Shown: positions 1 through 6,762, counted from the stretch's first letter. The stretch: DNA of 10,658 bases from an uncultured Alphaproteobacteria bacterium (GCA_944392185.1 CALXVW010000035.1:1-10658); one strand, 5' to 3'. Program-made: numbers and translations. The notes: generated from the letters alone by a model not told the origin.

Positions 1-1
1 C

Positions 2-352
2 TATGGAAAGAGATTTTTGGAAAAACTTTTTACAAAAGCGGAGCAAAAAGCTATTAAAGAAGCTGAGGGCGGAAGTTATGGATGTCCGGCCAAGATGGCT
101 AAGCTTTTTGCCGCAAAAGAAGCGGCATCAAAGGCTCTGGGTACCGGGTTTAGAGGCGGAATTACTTGGAGCGATATTGAGGTCGGCCATGATAAAAAAG
201 GGCGTCCGTTACTTAAATTTTATAATAAAGCTTTAGAACAGCTGCAGAAATTGGGTGATGGGGAAGATACAGCAGCTTGGTTGTCTCTTTCCGATGACTA
301 TCCGATGGCTCAAGCGGTGGTGGTAATTGAAAAAATTGGTTGCCTCAAATAA
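2..352 (+). CDS. acpS: Holo-[acyl-carrier-protein] synthase, 5' end missing
   Basis: AcpS transfers the 4'-phosphopantetheine arm of CoA to a serine of acyl carrier protein, which activates it for fatty-acid synthesis in the cytoplasm. The frame is open from base 2, so the N-terminus, including the usual early Asp metal ligand, lies outside the window. The visible 116 residues start with YGKRFLEKLFTKAEQ. They continue through the family's AKLFAAKEAASKALGTGFRGG segment, read here as overlapping short motifs (FAAKEA, then KALGTG), where the Glu of AAKEA binds metal. The segment WSDIEV..D..GRP.LKF then follows, as in alphaproteobacterial AcpS. An apparent TTG start at 17 lies inside the conserved RFLEK..F motif and is not the true start. 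Its position just before lepB matches the common acpS-lepB-rnc-era cluster. Identity is secure although the gene is partial. Confidence 0.93.
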   Translation, partial: YGKRFLEKLFTKAEQKAIKEAEGGSYGCPAKMAKLFAAKEAASKALGTGFRGGITWSDIEVGHDKKGRPLLKFYNKALEQLQKLGDGEDTAAWLSLSDDYPMAQAVVVIEKIGCLK

Positions 353-367
353 AAAAACGTATATGAT
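340..367 (+). promoter_or_regulatory. Possible sigma-70 type promoter for lepB-rnc-era
   Basis: TTGCCT at 340-345 and TATGAT at 362-367 are separated by 16 bases and match the -35 and -10 consensus at 4/6 and 5/6. Transcription would start near 374, about 30 bases before the lepB ATG. The -35 box lies inside the end of acpS. No terminator is visible between acpS and lepB, so read-through from upstream is equally likely. The match is modest. Confidence 0.3.
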
Positions 368-403
368 GGCATAAATTTGTAAGTTGTTGAAAAGAGGAAA
401 TTA

Positions 404-1132
404 ATGGATAAAGAAGAAAGCTTGGGCGATACCATAAAAACGGTTGTCTATGCGATTTTGATTGCTATTGTTATCAGGACTTTGTGGTTTGAGCCTTTTA
501 AAATTCCATCAGGATCTATGTATCCGACCCTTTATGTGGGGGATTATTTGTTTGTTTCCAAGTATACCTATGGCTATTCCAAGCATTCTCTGCCGTGGAG
601 TATTCCTTTGTTTGAGGGCAGGATTTGGAAAGATGCGCCCAAGCGCGGCGATGTTGTCGTTTTCAAATACCCAAGAGATAATCGGACTGACTTTATTAAA
701 AGAGTTATCGGGTTACCCGGTGATAAAATTAAGCTTGAAAACGGCCGCCTTTTTATTAACGGCAAAAAAGTTGAACGTGAGCAAATAGAAGATTTTGTGA
801 TGCGTGACAGCATGGGAAATGCCGAGCGTTATCGTCAATATGTGGAAACCTTACCGAATGGTGTTAAACACCGCATCTTGGAAATATCCGATAATGAAGA
901 CAATGATGAGTTCAGCGAAGTTGAGGTCCCGCAGGGAACCTATTTTATGATGGGAGATAATCGCGACCGTTCTGATGACAGCCGCGTTAATGTCGGTTTT
1001 GTGCCGGAAGAAAATTTGGTTGGTAAGGCTCGGTTCCTTTTCTTCTCTCACAATGATGAGGAGGCTTGGTATAAGCCTTGGACTTGGCCTAAGAAAATTC
1101 GCTGGTCTCGTTTGTTTAACGGTATCCATTAA
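404..1132 (+). CDS. lepB: Signal peptidase I
   Basis: LepB is the inner-membrane serine protease that removes signal peptides from Sec and Tat substrates on the periplasmic face. The 242-residue product has an N-terminal membrane segment at about residues 12-28 and the catalytic box PSGSMYPTL with the nucleophile Ser38. The general base is Lys99 in FIKRVIGLPGD, and the C-terminal box GDNRDRSDDSR lies at 184-194. Length fits alphaproteobacterial enzymes with a single N-terminal anchor; E. coli LepB has two. AGAGG at 393-397 lies seven bases before the ATG and supports this start. Only 11 bases separate it from rnc, so they are probably cotranscribed. FlgA, encoded downstream, has a signal peptide of the kind this enzyme would cut. 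Family assignment is secure. Confidence 0.97.
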   Translation: MDKEESLGDTIKTVVYAILIAIVIRTLWFEPFKIPSGSMYPTLYVGDYLFVSKYTYGYSKHSLPWSIPLFEGRIWKDAPKRGDVVVFKYPRDNRTDFIKRVIGLPGDKIKLENGRLFINGKKVEREQIEDFVMRDSMGNAERYRQYVETLPNGVKHRILEISDNEDNDEFSEVEVPQGTYFMMGDNRDRSDDSRVNVGFVPEENLVGKARFLFFSHNDEEAWYKPWTWPKKIRWSRLFNGIH

Positions 1133-1143
1133 GGATAAAATTT

Positions 1144-1794
1144 ATGGAAGAATTGGAAAATATCCTTCAACATCATTTTAAGGATCAAAAGCTCTTGAAG
1201 ATTGCTTTGACCCATTCTTCGGTGAACTCTCATGTGGCCAAAAATTATGAAAGATTGGAGTTTTTGGGGGATCGCGTGTTGGGTGTTTCGGTTGCCTCTC
1301 TGCTTTATAAGATATTCCCGTCTGAACCGGAAGGAAATTTGTCACAAAGATTTACAGCGCTCGTTTGTAAAGAAACAGTCGCTGAAGTGGCAAAAATGCT
1401 CAATCTCGGTAAGTTTATGATTGTGGCCGATGAGGATATCAGAGAAAACGAAACGGTGCTTTGTGATGTGTGTGAGGCCGTTATCGGGGCTATTTACATT
1501 GATGCCGGTGTTGATGCTGCCATTAACTTTGTTAACGTACATTGGAAAGATTTGATTGATAAACGGCTGGCACCTCCTAAAGATGCCAAAACAACTTTGC
1601 AGGAAGTGGCTCATGTCAAAGGTTTCGGCGTGCCGCAATATGAAATTGTCGGACGTGAGGGGCCGGAGCATGCGCCTATTTTTACCGTGCGTCTTAAACT
1701 TAAAGGCACAACAGATGTTTTGGGGCGCGGGCATAATAAGAAGTTAGCCGAATTTGATGCTGCTGCTAAGATGTTGGAGCAAATATCCAAATGA
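1144..1794 (+). CDS. rnc: Ribonuclease III
   Basis: RNase III cuts double-stranded RNA, including rRNA precursors and structured mRNAs or sRNAs, as a Mg2+-dependent homodimer. The 216-residue protein has the signature ERLEFLGDRVLG at 36-47, whose Glu39 and Asp43 are metal ligands. The second acidic pair, Asp108 and Glu111, sits in the LCDVCEAVIGAIYID segment. A double-stranded RNA-binding domain follows from about 148 to 215, with the typical ending HNKKLAEFDAAAKMLEQ. The length is close to the family norm of about 220-230. The start follows an AAGGAT ribosome site that overlaps the lepB stop. The last four bases overlap the era start (ATGA), a sign of translational coupling. All catalytic residues are present. 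Confidence 0.97.
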   Translation: MEELENILQHHFKDQKLLKIALTHSSVNSHVAKNYERLEFLGDRVLGVSVASLLYKIFPSEPEGNLSQRFTALVCKETVAEVAKMLNLGKFMIVADEDIRENETVLCDVCEAVIGAIYIDAGVDAAINFVNVHWKDLIDKRLAPPKDAKTTLQEVAHVKGFGVPQYEIVGREGPEHAPIFTVRLKLKGTTDVLGRGHNKKLAEFDAAAKMLEQISK

Positions 1795-2693
1795 CGGAAA
1801 TTGCAACCAGGTGCGGATTTGTGGCGCTTATCGGTGCGCCTAATGCCGGAAAATCTACTATCACCAATAATTTTGTGGGTTCAAAAGTTTCAATCGTTTC
1901 GCCTAAGGTTCAGACTACCAGAACTTTGGTGAAGGGAATTGGCATTTATGATAATACCCAAATTATCTTTGTCGATACTCCCGGGATTTTTAAGCCTAAA
2001 CGGCGGCTTGACAGAGCTATGGTCGGTTCTGCCTGGGACGGCGCTTTGGATGCGGATATTGTGGTGTTGGTGGTGGATGCCAAGCGCGGTTTTGATGATG
2101 AAACCAGAAGTATTATTGCCAAGCTCAACAAGCGCAAAATAGAAGCGGTTTTGGTCTTAAATAAAATAGATTTGGTGGCTAAGGAAAAGCTTTTGGGTTT
2201 GAGCCAAGCCATAAACCAAGAAGGAAAATTCAAGGAAACTTTCTTTATTTCAGCTTTGAACGGGCAATGTACGGATGATTTCTATAAATATCTGGCGGAG
2301 CACTTGCCGGAGAGCCCATGGTATTATCCGGAAGACCAAATCTCTGATATGCCTTTAAAATTATTGGCAGCCGAAATTGTCAGAGAAAAATTGTTTCTTT
2401 TTTTGCGCCAAGAGTTGCCGTATGCTTTAACGGTGGAGCCGGAGCTTTGGGAGCGGCGAGAAGATGATTCCATTCGTGCGGAAATTACCATCTATGTTGA
2501 AAAAGATAACCAAAAAGTCATTGTTTTAGGGCATGGCGGGCAAATGATAAAGCGTATCGGCCAGGCGGCCAGAAAAGAAATAGAGGAGCTCTTGGAAGAA
2601 AGAGTACATCTTTTCTTGTTTGTAAAAGTCAGGGAAAATTGGCAGGAAGATGCTTCTCGCTACGCTACCTGGAATTTGGATTTTAATGCCTGA
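1791..2693 (+). CDS. era: GTPase Era, ribosome small-subunit assembly
   Basis: Era is an essential GTPase that binds the 3' end of 16S rRNA and helps mature the 30S subunit. The 300-residue product has all G motifs: G1 GAPNAGKST at 15-23, G2 around TTRT at 42-45, G3 DTPG at 62-65, G4 NKID at 124-127 and G5 SAL at 154-156. The C-terminal KH domain carries the RNA-binding motif GHGGQMIKRIG at 247-257, followed by a helix rich in acidic residues (EIEELLEE). The start codon overlaps the rnc stop by ATGA. Pairing with rnc is widely conserved and makes sense because both act on 16S rRNA. In many alphaproteobacteria recO comes next, but the following gene here does not look like RecO. Confidence 0.97.
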   Translation: MTEIATRCGFVALIGAPNAGKSTITNNFVGSKVSIVSPKVQTTRTLVKGIGIYDNTQIIFVDTPGIFKPKRRLDRAMVGSAWDGALDADIVVLVVDAKRGFDDETRSIIAKLNKRKIEAVLVLNKIDLVAKEKLLGLSQAINQEGKFKETFFISALNGQCTDDFYKYLAEHLPESPWYYPEDQISDMPLKLLAAEIVREKLFLFLRQELPYALTVEPELWERREDDSIRAEITIYVEKDNQKVIVLGHGGQMIKRIGQAARKEIEELLEERVHLFLFVKVRENWQEDASRYATWNLDFNA

Positions 2694-2739
2694 TCCTGAG
2701 GTCTTGTTGACTTTAAAGTTTTTTGATGCTAGGGAATAG
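2686..2739 (+). other. Possible 17-codon leader ORF overlapping the end of era
   Basis: An ATG at 2686 overlaps the last eight bases of era. It opens a 17-codon reading frame (MPDPEVLLTLKFFDARE) ending in TAG at 2737-2739. The same frame stays open after the TAG and becomes the unrecognised gene that ends at 3354. Only a weak ribosome site (TTGGA, eight bases upstream) precedes it. It could be a chance ORF, a leader peptide, or the old 5' end of the downstream gene now cut by an amber codon. Confidence 0.2.
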
Positions 2740-2767
2740 GTAAGATTTGTTTCTTATTTGTTCCCTA
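2730..2767 (+). terminator. Long hairpin after era, possible terminator
   Basis: A 16-pair stem (2730-2745 with 2752-2767, three G-T wobbles, no mismatches) closes a six-base loop. The outer part is TAGGGAA against TTCCCTA. It is followed by ATTTTATTT, a poor U-tract, so termination may be partial. It encloses the TTG at 2758, which makes that codon an unlikely start for the next gene, and its left arm begins beside the TAG of the small upstream frame. An attenuator-like role is possible but not shown. Confidence 0.5.
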
Positions 2768-2781
2768 ATTTTATTTCGATT

Positions 2782-3354
2782 ATGAGAGATTTTAGACAGC
2801 CCCTTGAACAAGCCAACAGGGCTTTCGGGCAGGAAGAAGTGGTGAAAGTTTCATTACTTAAATCTATGGGGTCGGCAGAGGTGATGACACTTAATGCGGC
2901 CGGACTGGTTGAAGCTCTTCGGTTGGATGCAATTCATTGCTACAAACGTTTTTCCAAACAAGAGGCTCAAGAGCTCTTGAGGCAGGTGCGGCAATTGCCT
3001 TCTTGGGAAAAAGTGACGGCCAAAGAGGTTTTGGTTCTGGTCGGAAGGTTTATTGATTTACTTTCTCCCAAATGGGAAAGAGAAATTTGGAAAAGTTGGG
3101 CTTCCAATATGCAGAATTGGGGGGTTCAAAAGTTAGCTTTCGATACCTTGAGCGAGGATGAGATCAAGATCTTCTGCGGAAAGGCACTGTTGTTGGATAG
3201 AGTATATTCTCTTCTATGTTTGCGCCGCAAAGTCGAAAGACGAAGTACTCAGCAGTGCTGGGAGACACTTTGGGTGGGGCGTGAGTTTAATTCTCAGCTT
3301 TACAGAGCTTTTGTCGATTACAATCCCTTGTTTGCTGCTTTTGTAGAGGTGTGA
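2782..3354 (+). CDS. Unrecognised protein, about 190 residues
   Basis: I do not recognise this protein. From the first in-frame ATG it is 190 residues, beginning MRDFRQPLEQANRAFGQEE. It looks cytoplasmic and mostly helical, with no signal peptide or membrane span. It is rich in charged and Leu residues, with an aromatic stretch (PKWEREIWKSWASNMQNWG) near the middle and a second one near the C-terminus. No CxxC or other metal site is evident. The RecO fold expected after era is not apparent: there is no N-terminal OB-like strand pattern and no zinc cysteines. The start is uncertain because no Shine-Dalgarno site precedes 2782. TTG 2758 lies inside a hairpin, and ATG 2866 and 2884 are later alternatives, the last with AGAGG close upstream. 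The frame runs back through a TAG to an ATG at 2686. A strong terminator follows, so it ends its own transcription unit. Confidence 0.6.
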   Translation: MRDFRQPLEQANRAFGQEEVVKVSLLKSMGSAEVMTLNAAGLVEALRLDAIHCYKRFSKQEAQELLRQVRQLPSWEKVTAKEVLVLVGRFIDLLSPKWEREIWKSWASNMQNWGVQKLAFDTLSEDEIKIFCGKALLLDRVYSLLCLRRKVERRSTQQCWETLWVGREFNSQLYRAFVDYNPLFAAFVEV

Positions 3355-3370
3355 GGGTTAGTACGCTAGA

Positions 3371-3404
3371 AAGGTGATAGCCATAAGGTTATCACCTTTT
3401 TTTG
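3371..3404 (+). terminator. Strong intrinsic terminator
   Basis: A 12-pair stem (3371-3382 with 3387-3398, one G-T wobble) closes the tetraloop ATAA and runs straight into seven T residues or so. It isolates the unrecognised gene, and the era block before it, from the flagellar operon that starts 16 bases further on. Confidence 0.9.
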
Positions 3405-3419
3405 TGGGTTTTATAAAAT

Positions 3420-3435
3420 TGGCACGACTTTTGCA
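3420..3435 (+). promoter_or_regulatory. Sigma-54 (RpoN) promoter of the flgF operon
   Basis: TGGCACG at 3420-3426, four bases, then TTGCA at 3431-3435 matches the RpoN -24/-12 consensus (TGGCACG-N4-TTGCW) perfectly. The invariant GG and GC are 12 bases apart, as required. Transcription should start near 3446, about 40 bases before the flgF ATG. In Caulobacter and relatives, middle and late flagellar operons use such promoters with an NtrC-type activator (FlbD or FlrC family). That activator and its binding sites are not identifiable here. Confidence 0.88.
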
Positions 3436-3469
3436 TATCATCTGACAACAAGTTTTAGTTATCCAAAAT

Positions 3470-3481
3470 GATTGGGGAAAA
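3470..3481 (+). promoter_or_regulatory. flgF ribosome binding site that fixes the start codon
   Basis: GATTGGGGAAAA contains GGGGA (3474-3478) seven bases before ATG 3486. It therefore selects that codon over the upstream ATG at 3468, which has no such site and would overlap this one. The same 12 bases are exactly complementary to 6649-6660 in the 3' UTR of the operon. Confidence 0.75.
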
Positions 3482-3485
3482 TAAA

Positions 3486-4229
3486 ATGGATAATATAAAT
3501 TATATCGCATTGTCTCGCCAGATGGCATTGTGGAAGCAAATGGATATCGTTTCCAACAATATGGCAAACATGAATACCTCAGGTTTTAAGCAAGATGATG
3601 CACTGTTTACTTCTTTTTTGGTGGAAACGCCGGAGGCTACGGGGATTGGCCGCACACCGCTTTATTTTACCGAAGATTACGGCAGTTTTCAGAATTTTGC
3701 CGAAGGGGCTTTTGAAGAAACCGGCAATACTTTTGATTTGGCAATTAAAGGCGATGCGTTCTTCTGTTTGGAGACCGGCGCCGGTGAGATGTATACCCGT
3801 AAAGGCCAGTTTTCTTTGGATTCCGACGGAAAATTAGTCACCAATGACGGGGCTATCGTCTTATCTGAAAATAATGAGCCGTTTTTCTTTGCTCCAGGTG
3901 AAACAGAAATTACCATTACCGAGAGCGGTGATGTCATGACCGAAAACGGGGTTATCGGGCGTCTCAAACTGGCAACTTTTGCCGATAATCAAAAACTTCT
4001 GAAAGTCGCCGGGACAATGTTTGAAAACACCGACGGCAACCCAATGGAGATTGGCAACAATAATATCAGAGTTGCTCAAGGCGTGATTGAAAAATCAAAT
4101 GTTAATCCGATTGAGGAAATGACTAAGCTTATTAAAGTTCAACGTTCTTATGAATATGTTCAACAGATGATTGATAATGAGCATGATCGTCTGTCTAACA
4201 CAATATCAACCTATGCGCAATTGGCATAA
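3486..4229 (+). CDS. flgF: Flagellar proximal rod protein FlgF
   Basis: FlgF is a rod subunit of the flagellar basal body, exported by the flagellar type III system and lacking a cleavable signal. The 247-residue product begins MDNINYIALSRQMALWKQMD and has the rod/hook family motif SNNMANMNTSGFK near residue 20. The central region has the D1-type beta segment (LAIKGDAFFCLET, then YTRKGQFSLDSDGKLV). The C-terminal helix carries the motif SNVNPIEEMTKLIKVQRSYE. A start at 3468 would add six residues (MIGENK) not expected in the family. The gene is first in the operon, 21 bases before flgG. FlgF rather than FlgG is indicated by the MDN.IY.ALS-type N-terminus and the divergent central region. Confidence 0.95.
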   Translation: MDNINYIALSRQMALWKQMDIVSNNMANMNTSGFKQDDALFTSFLVETPEATGIGRTPLYFTEDYGSFQNFAEGAFEETGNTFDLAIKGDAFFCLETGAGEMYTRKGQFSLDSDGKLVTNDGAIVLSENNEPFFFAPGETEITITESGDVMTENGVIGRLKLATFADNQKLLKVAGTMFENTDGNPMEIGNNNIRVAQGVIEKSNVNPIEEMTKLIKVQRSYEYVQQMIDNEHDRLSNTISTYAQLA

Positions 4230-4250
4230 TTTTTAGAGGGGAATAAAATT

Positions 4251-5039
4251 ATGAGATCTTTACATATTGGTGCAACCGGAATGCTCGCGCAGCAAACCAA
4301 TGTCGATGTGATTGCCAACAATATCGCCAACATGAACACAACGGCTTATACCAAACGCAGAGCCGAATTTAATGATTTGTTGTATCAAAACATCATTCGT
4401 CCGGGGTCAGCCTCTACCGCAGATAATACAATTGTTCCGGCCGGTATTCAGCTCGGTCTTGGCGTCAGAACTGCCGCTGTCTACAGAATTACCGAAGGCG
4501 GTGGTTTGACCAACACCAACAATGATTTGGATTTGGCAATCAGAGGCCGCGGATATTTTCAGGTCGAATTACCGGAAGGAAAAGGAATTGCCTATACCCG
4601 TGACGGAGCATTCCAGCGCAACGGCGATGGTGTAATCGTTACTCATGATGGTTATATTGTGCAGCCCGAAATTACCATTCCTGATGATGCGACGGAAGTT
4701 TATGTTAACAATTCCGGTGAGGTTTGGGTTAAGCAAGACGGCGAAACAGATGAAGTGAACGTTGGTCAATTAGAGCTTGCTACCTTTGTTAACGAGGCTG
4801 GTTTGGAAGCTATGGGAAATAATCTCTTCTTGGAAACGGAGGCTTCCGGAGCACCGGTTTTGGATAATCCTGATGCAGAGGGATTTGGTTCTATTTTGCA
4901 GGGGTATCTTTCTACTTCAAACGTTAATCCTGTTTCTGAAATTACGGAATTGGTTTCTGCTCAGCGTGCTTATGAGATGAACTCTAAGATTATTTCTACT
5001 TCTGATCAGATGTTGAGCACCATTAATCAGCTGAAGTAA
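4251..5039 (+). CDS. flgG: Flagellar distal rod protein FlgG
   Basis: FlgG forms the distal rod that spans the periplasm and passes through the P and L rings. The product is 262 residues, the usual FlgG length. It starts MRSLHIGATGMLAQQTNVD with the family box ANNIANMNTTAYTKRRAEF. The middle has LDLAIRGRGYFQVELPEG and YTRDGAFQRNGDG. The C-terminus has STSNVNPVSEITELVSAQRAYE and ends in STINQLK, typical of FlgG. AGAGGGGA, ending ten bases before the ATG, is the ribosome site. The gene lies between flgF and flgA with gaps of 21 and 11 bases, so it is cotranscribed with both. Confidence 0.97.
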   Translation: MRSLHIGATGMLAQQTNVDVIANNIANMNTTAYTKRRAEFNDLLYQNIIRPGSASTADNTIVPAGIQLGLGVRTAAVYRITEGGGLTNTNNDLDLAIRGRGYFQVELPEGKGIAYTRDGAFQRNGDGVIVTHDGYIVQPEITIPDDATEVYVNNSGEVWVKQDGETDEVNVGQLELATFVNEAGLEAMGNNLFLETEASGAPVLDNPDAEGFGSILQGYLSTSNVNPVSEITELVSAQRAYEMNSKIISTSDQMLSTINQLK

Positions 5040-5050
5040 GGTTTAGGTTG

Positions 5051-5746
5051 ATGCTTAAGTTTTGGGGAATTATAATCGGGGTTTGGTTGTTGGCTTTGCC
5101 TGTAAGAGCAACTGTTTTGCTAAACGATGGTGACTTTATGGCCGCGTTGCAGAAAGAATTTGTGGAGCAAGGCCATGACGAAAAACTTGAAATGGAGTTT
5201 TTCGGCGGGCAAACGGCTTTTGTTATCCAAGACGCCGGACAGGCCAAAATTATGGTTTCGCAGATGAAGGTTAATGATGAGCAGGGAACATTTTCTGCCA
5301 ATGCGGAAATTTTTGCCGATGGTAAACATTTTGCTACGACAAATTTGACCGGAAAGTTTTATGTCTTGGGGGAAGCCTTTGTTCCGGCACAAGAAATTGC
5401 CAAAGGTGAGGAAATTGCAGAAGATATGCTTGAGCTTGTGCCCGTGCGACTTAACCGCATAAAAGACACTAATGTAGTAACCAAAGAGAAGTTGGTTGGT
5501 ATGGAGGCCAAAAGAAGTTTGAAGTCCGGGCGTTTGATAAATGAGAGAGATATCGGGCCGAAAATAATTATGAAAAGAGGAGCGTTGGTGACATCAATCT
5601 ATCGTTCCAAGGGATTGCAAATTACTGCTCAGGCTATTGCTCAAGAAGATGGGGCTAAGGGACAGCTTATAAAGGTGGAAAATACCAAAAGCGGTAAAAA
5701 ATTTGGAGCTCGGGTGATTGATGCCGAGACAGTGGAAGTTCAATAA
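5051..5746 (+). CDS. flgA: Flagellar P-ring assembly chaperone FlgA
   Basis: FlgA is a periplasmic protein that helps FlgI polymerise into the P-ring around the rod. The 231-residue precursor has a Sec signal peptide, MLKFWGIIIGVWLLALPVRA, with a likely signal peptidase I cut after the Ala-containing PVRA. The C-terminal half has the SAF-type fold of FlgA, starting near GEAFVPAQEIAKGEEIAEDML. It continues through the conserved pattern AKRSLKSGRLINERDI and later RGALVTSIYRSKGLQIT and AQEDGAKGQLIKVENTKSGK, ending in ARVIDAETVEV. ATG 5051 was chosen over the adjoining TTG 5048; TTTAGG just upstream serves as the ribosome site. The N-terminal half is poorly conserved, as usual for FlgA. flgI is not in the window. 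Confidence 0.92.
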   Translation: MLKFWGIIIGVWLLALPVRATVLLNDGDFMAALQKEFVEQGHDEKLEMEFFGGQTAFVIQDAGQAKIMVSQMKVNDEQGTFSANAEIFADGKHFATTNLTGKFYVLGEAFVPAQEIAKGEEIAEDMLELVPVRLNRIKDTNVVTKEKLVGMEAKRSLKSGRLINERDIGPKIIMKRGALVTSIYRSKGLQITAQAIAQEDGAKGQLIKVENTKSGKKFGARVIDAETVEVQ

Positions 5747-5768
5747 AAATAGTTGGGGAGCTATTAAA

Positions 5769-6530
5769 ATGTTTAAAGAAACAAAAAGTATAAGACGAGG
5801 AGTTGTTGTTCTTTTGATGGCGACGTCTTTGTCTGGATGTGGAATGTGGTCCCGCCTGCAAAGAGTGGGTGAGGAGCCGCCCATGACACCGATTGTTAAT
5901 CCGGTGGAAGCTAAAAATTATGAACCGGTTTCTATGCCCATGCCGCAAGTAAATGATGCTAAGCCGGCTGCAAACTCCTTGTGGAAACCAGGTGCCAGCG
6001 GCTTCTTCAAAGATCAGAGAGCATCAAAGGTTGGCGATATTATCACGGTTAAGGTTTCTGCCCAAGATACGGCTTTGATGGAAAATGAGATGGAGCAGAA
6101 TCGCGACGATAATAAGGATTCTATCGGAGTTGGTTCATTCTTTGGCTACGAGAGCTATTTGGATAAGGTTTTCCCCGGAACGGTTGATAAAGATAATTTG
6201 GTTGATATCAATTCTAACCGTGAGATCTCAGGAGACGGTAAAATTGACCGCCAAGAGAAAATTGACTTAACCATGGCTGCAGTTGTGACCCAAGTCTTGC
6301 CAAACGGAAATTTGGTGATTGAGGGAACGCAAGAAATCCGTGTCAGCTATGAACTCAGAAAACTCACCGTGCGTGGTATTATTAGGAGAGCCGATATTAC
6401 CTCTGACAATACTATCGAATCGAGCAAAATTGCAGAGCTCAGAGTTTCTTACGGCGGAGAGGGCGTGATTACCGATGTTCAGCAGCCTCGTTACGGGCGC
6501 CAGATTTTGGATATTGTTGCTCCGTTCTAG
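5769..6530 (+). CDS. flgH: Flagellar L-ring lipoprotein FlgH
   Basis: FlgH is the outer-membrane lipoprotein that forms the L-ring bushing for the rod. The 253-residue precursor has a positively charged N-terminus, a hydrophobic stretch at about 11-21 and the lipobox LSGC. Cys24 is the lipidation site, cut by signal peptidase II. The mature protein shows FlgH landmarks: LWKPGASGFFKDQRASKVGDI, DIITVKV, and near the end NGNLVIEGTQEIRVSYE, LRKLTVRGIIRRADI and the terminus GRQILDIVAPF. The region between (about 110-150) is variable. GGGGAG at 5755-5760 lies eight bases before the ATG and fixes the start, so the longer in-frame extension to 5718 is rejected. The stop is TAG, which shows that TAG is a real stop codon here. 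It is the last gene before the operon's structured 3' UTR. Confidence 0.95.
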   Translation: MFKETKSIRRGVVVLLMATSLSGCGMWSRLQRVGEEPPMTPIVNPVEAKNYEPVSMPMPQVNDAKPAANSLWKPGASGFFKDQRASKVGDIITVKVSAQDTALMENEMEQNRDDNKDSIGVGSFFGYESYLDKVFPGTVDKDNLVDINSNREISGDGKIDRQEKIDLTMAAVVTQVLPNGNLVIEGTQEIRVSYELRKLTVRGIIRRADITSDNTIESSKIAELRVSYGGEGVITDVQQPRYGRQILDIVAPF

Positions 6531-6563
6531 AGGAAAAAGTTTCTTATTATTATGTGAACAAAG

Positions 6564-6596
6564 TTTAAGAAAAAGTCTCCCCAATTTTTTCTTAAA
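6564..6596 (+). repeat. A/T-stem hairpin with C-rich loop in the flgH 3' UTR
   Basis: A perfect 11-pair stem, TTTAAGAAAAA (6564-6574) with TTTTTCTTAAA (6586-6596), presents the 11-base loop GTCTCCCCAAT. The loop bases CTCCCCAA (6577-6584) are the exact complement of the flgH ribosome site TTGGGGAG at 5753-5760. No T-run follows the stem, so it is not a standard terminator. Confidence 0.75.
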
Positions 6597-6619
6597 TTAT
6601 ACAGCTCCAGTAAGGAACT

Positions 6620-6659
6620 GTTTTTCCCCAATAAAGTCTGCTCCGGGTTTTTCCCCAAT
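6620..6659 (+). repeat. Direct repeat of GTTTTTCCCCAAT, 13 bases, twice
   Basis: GTTTTTCCCCAAT occurs at 6620-6632 and again at 6647-6659. The shared core TCCCCAAT also occurs in the preceding hairpin loop, giving three copies within about 85 bases. The second 13-mer forms most of the loop of the terminator hairpin. Both copies contain TTTTCCCCAAT, the complement of the flgF ribosome site. Confidence 0.9.
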
Positions 6660-6677
6660 CTCCGGAGCAGATTTTTT
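6637..6677 (+). terminator. Intrinsic terminator of the flg operon
   Basis: TCTGCTCCGG (6637-6646) pairs perfectly with CCGGAGCAGA (6662-6671) around a 15-base loop, followed by six T residues. A few A-T pairs can extend the stem. The loop is unusually long and is almost entirely the C-rich anti-Shine-Dalgarno motif. Between here and the next gene at 6763 I see no confident promoter. Confidence 0.92.
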
Positions 6678-6762
6678 AAGTGGATGAAATCTTTTTTGCT
6701 ATTTAAATCAGTTAGAGAATTGCTATATTGGATTTGTATTAATTTTTTATAAGGAAGCGTAA

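Noticed and set aside
1342..1734. Minus-strand open frames opposite rnc and other genes
   Set aside because: They lie wholly opposite well-identified genes, have no ribosome sites or family features, and are frame shadows.
2758..3354. RecO identity for the gene after era
   Set aside because: Position fits, but the protein lacks the recognisable RecO N-terminal pattern and zinc-binding cysteines, so the name would rest on synteny alone.
3468..3485. FlgF start at the upstream ATG 3468
   Set aside because: No ribosome site lies before it, and the strong GGGGA sits between it and ATG 3486, which gives the usual MDN N-terminus.
5718..5768. Longer FlgH start upstream, overlapping flgA
   Set aside because: It would place 17 non-signal residues before the lipoprotein signal, while ATG 5769 has a good GGGGAG ribosome site.
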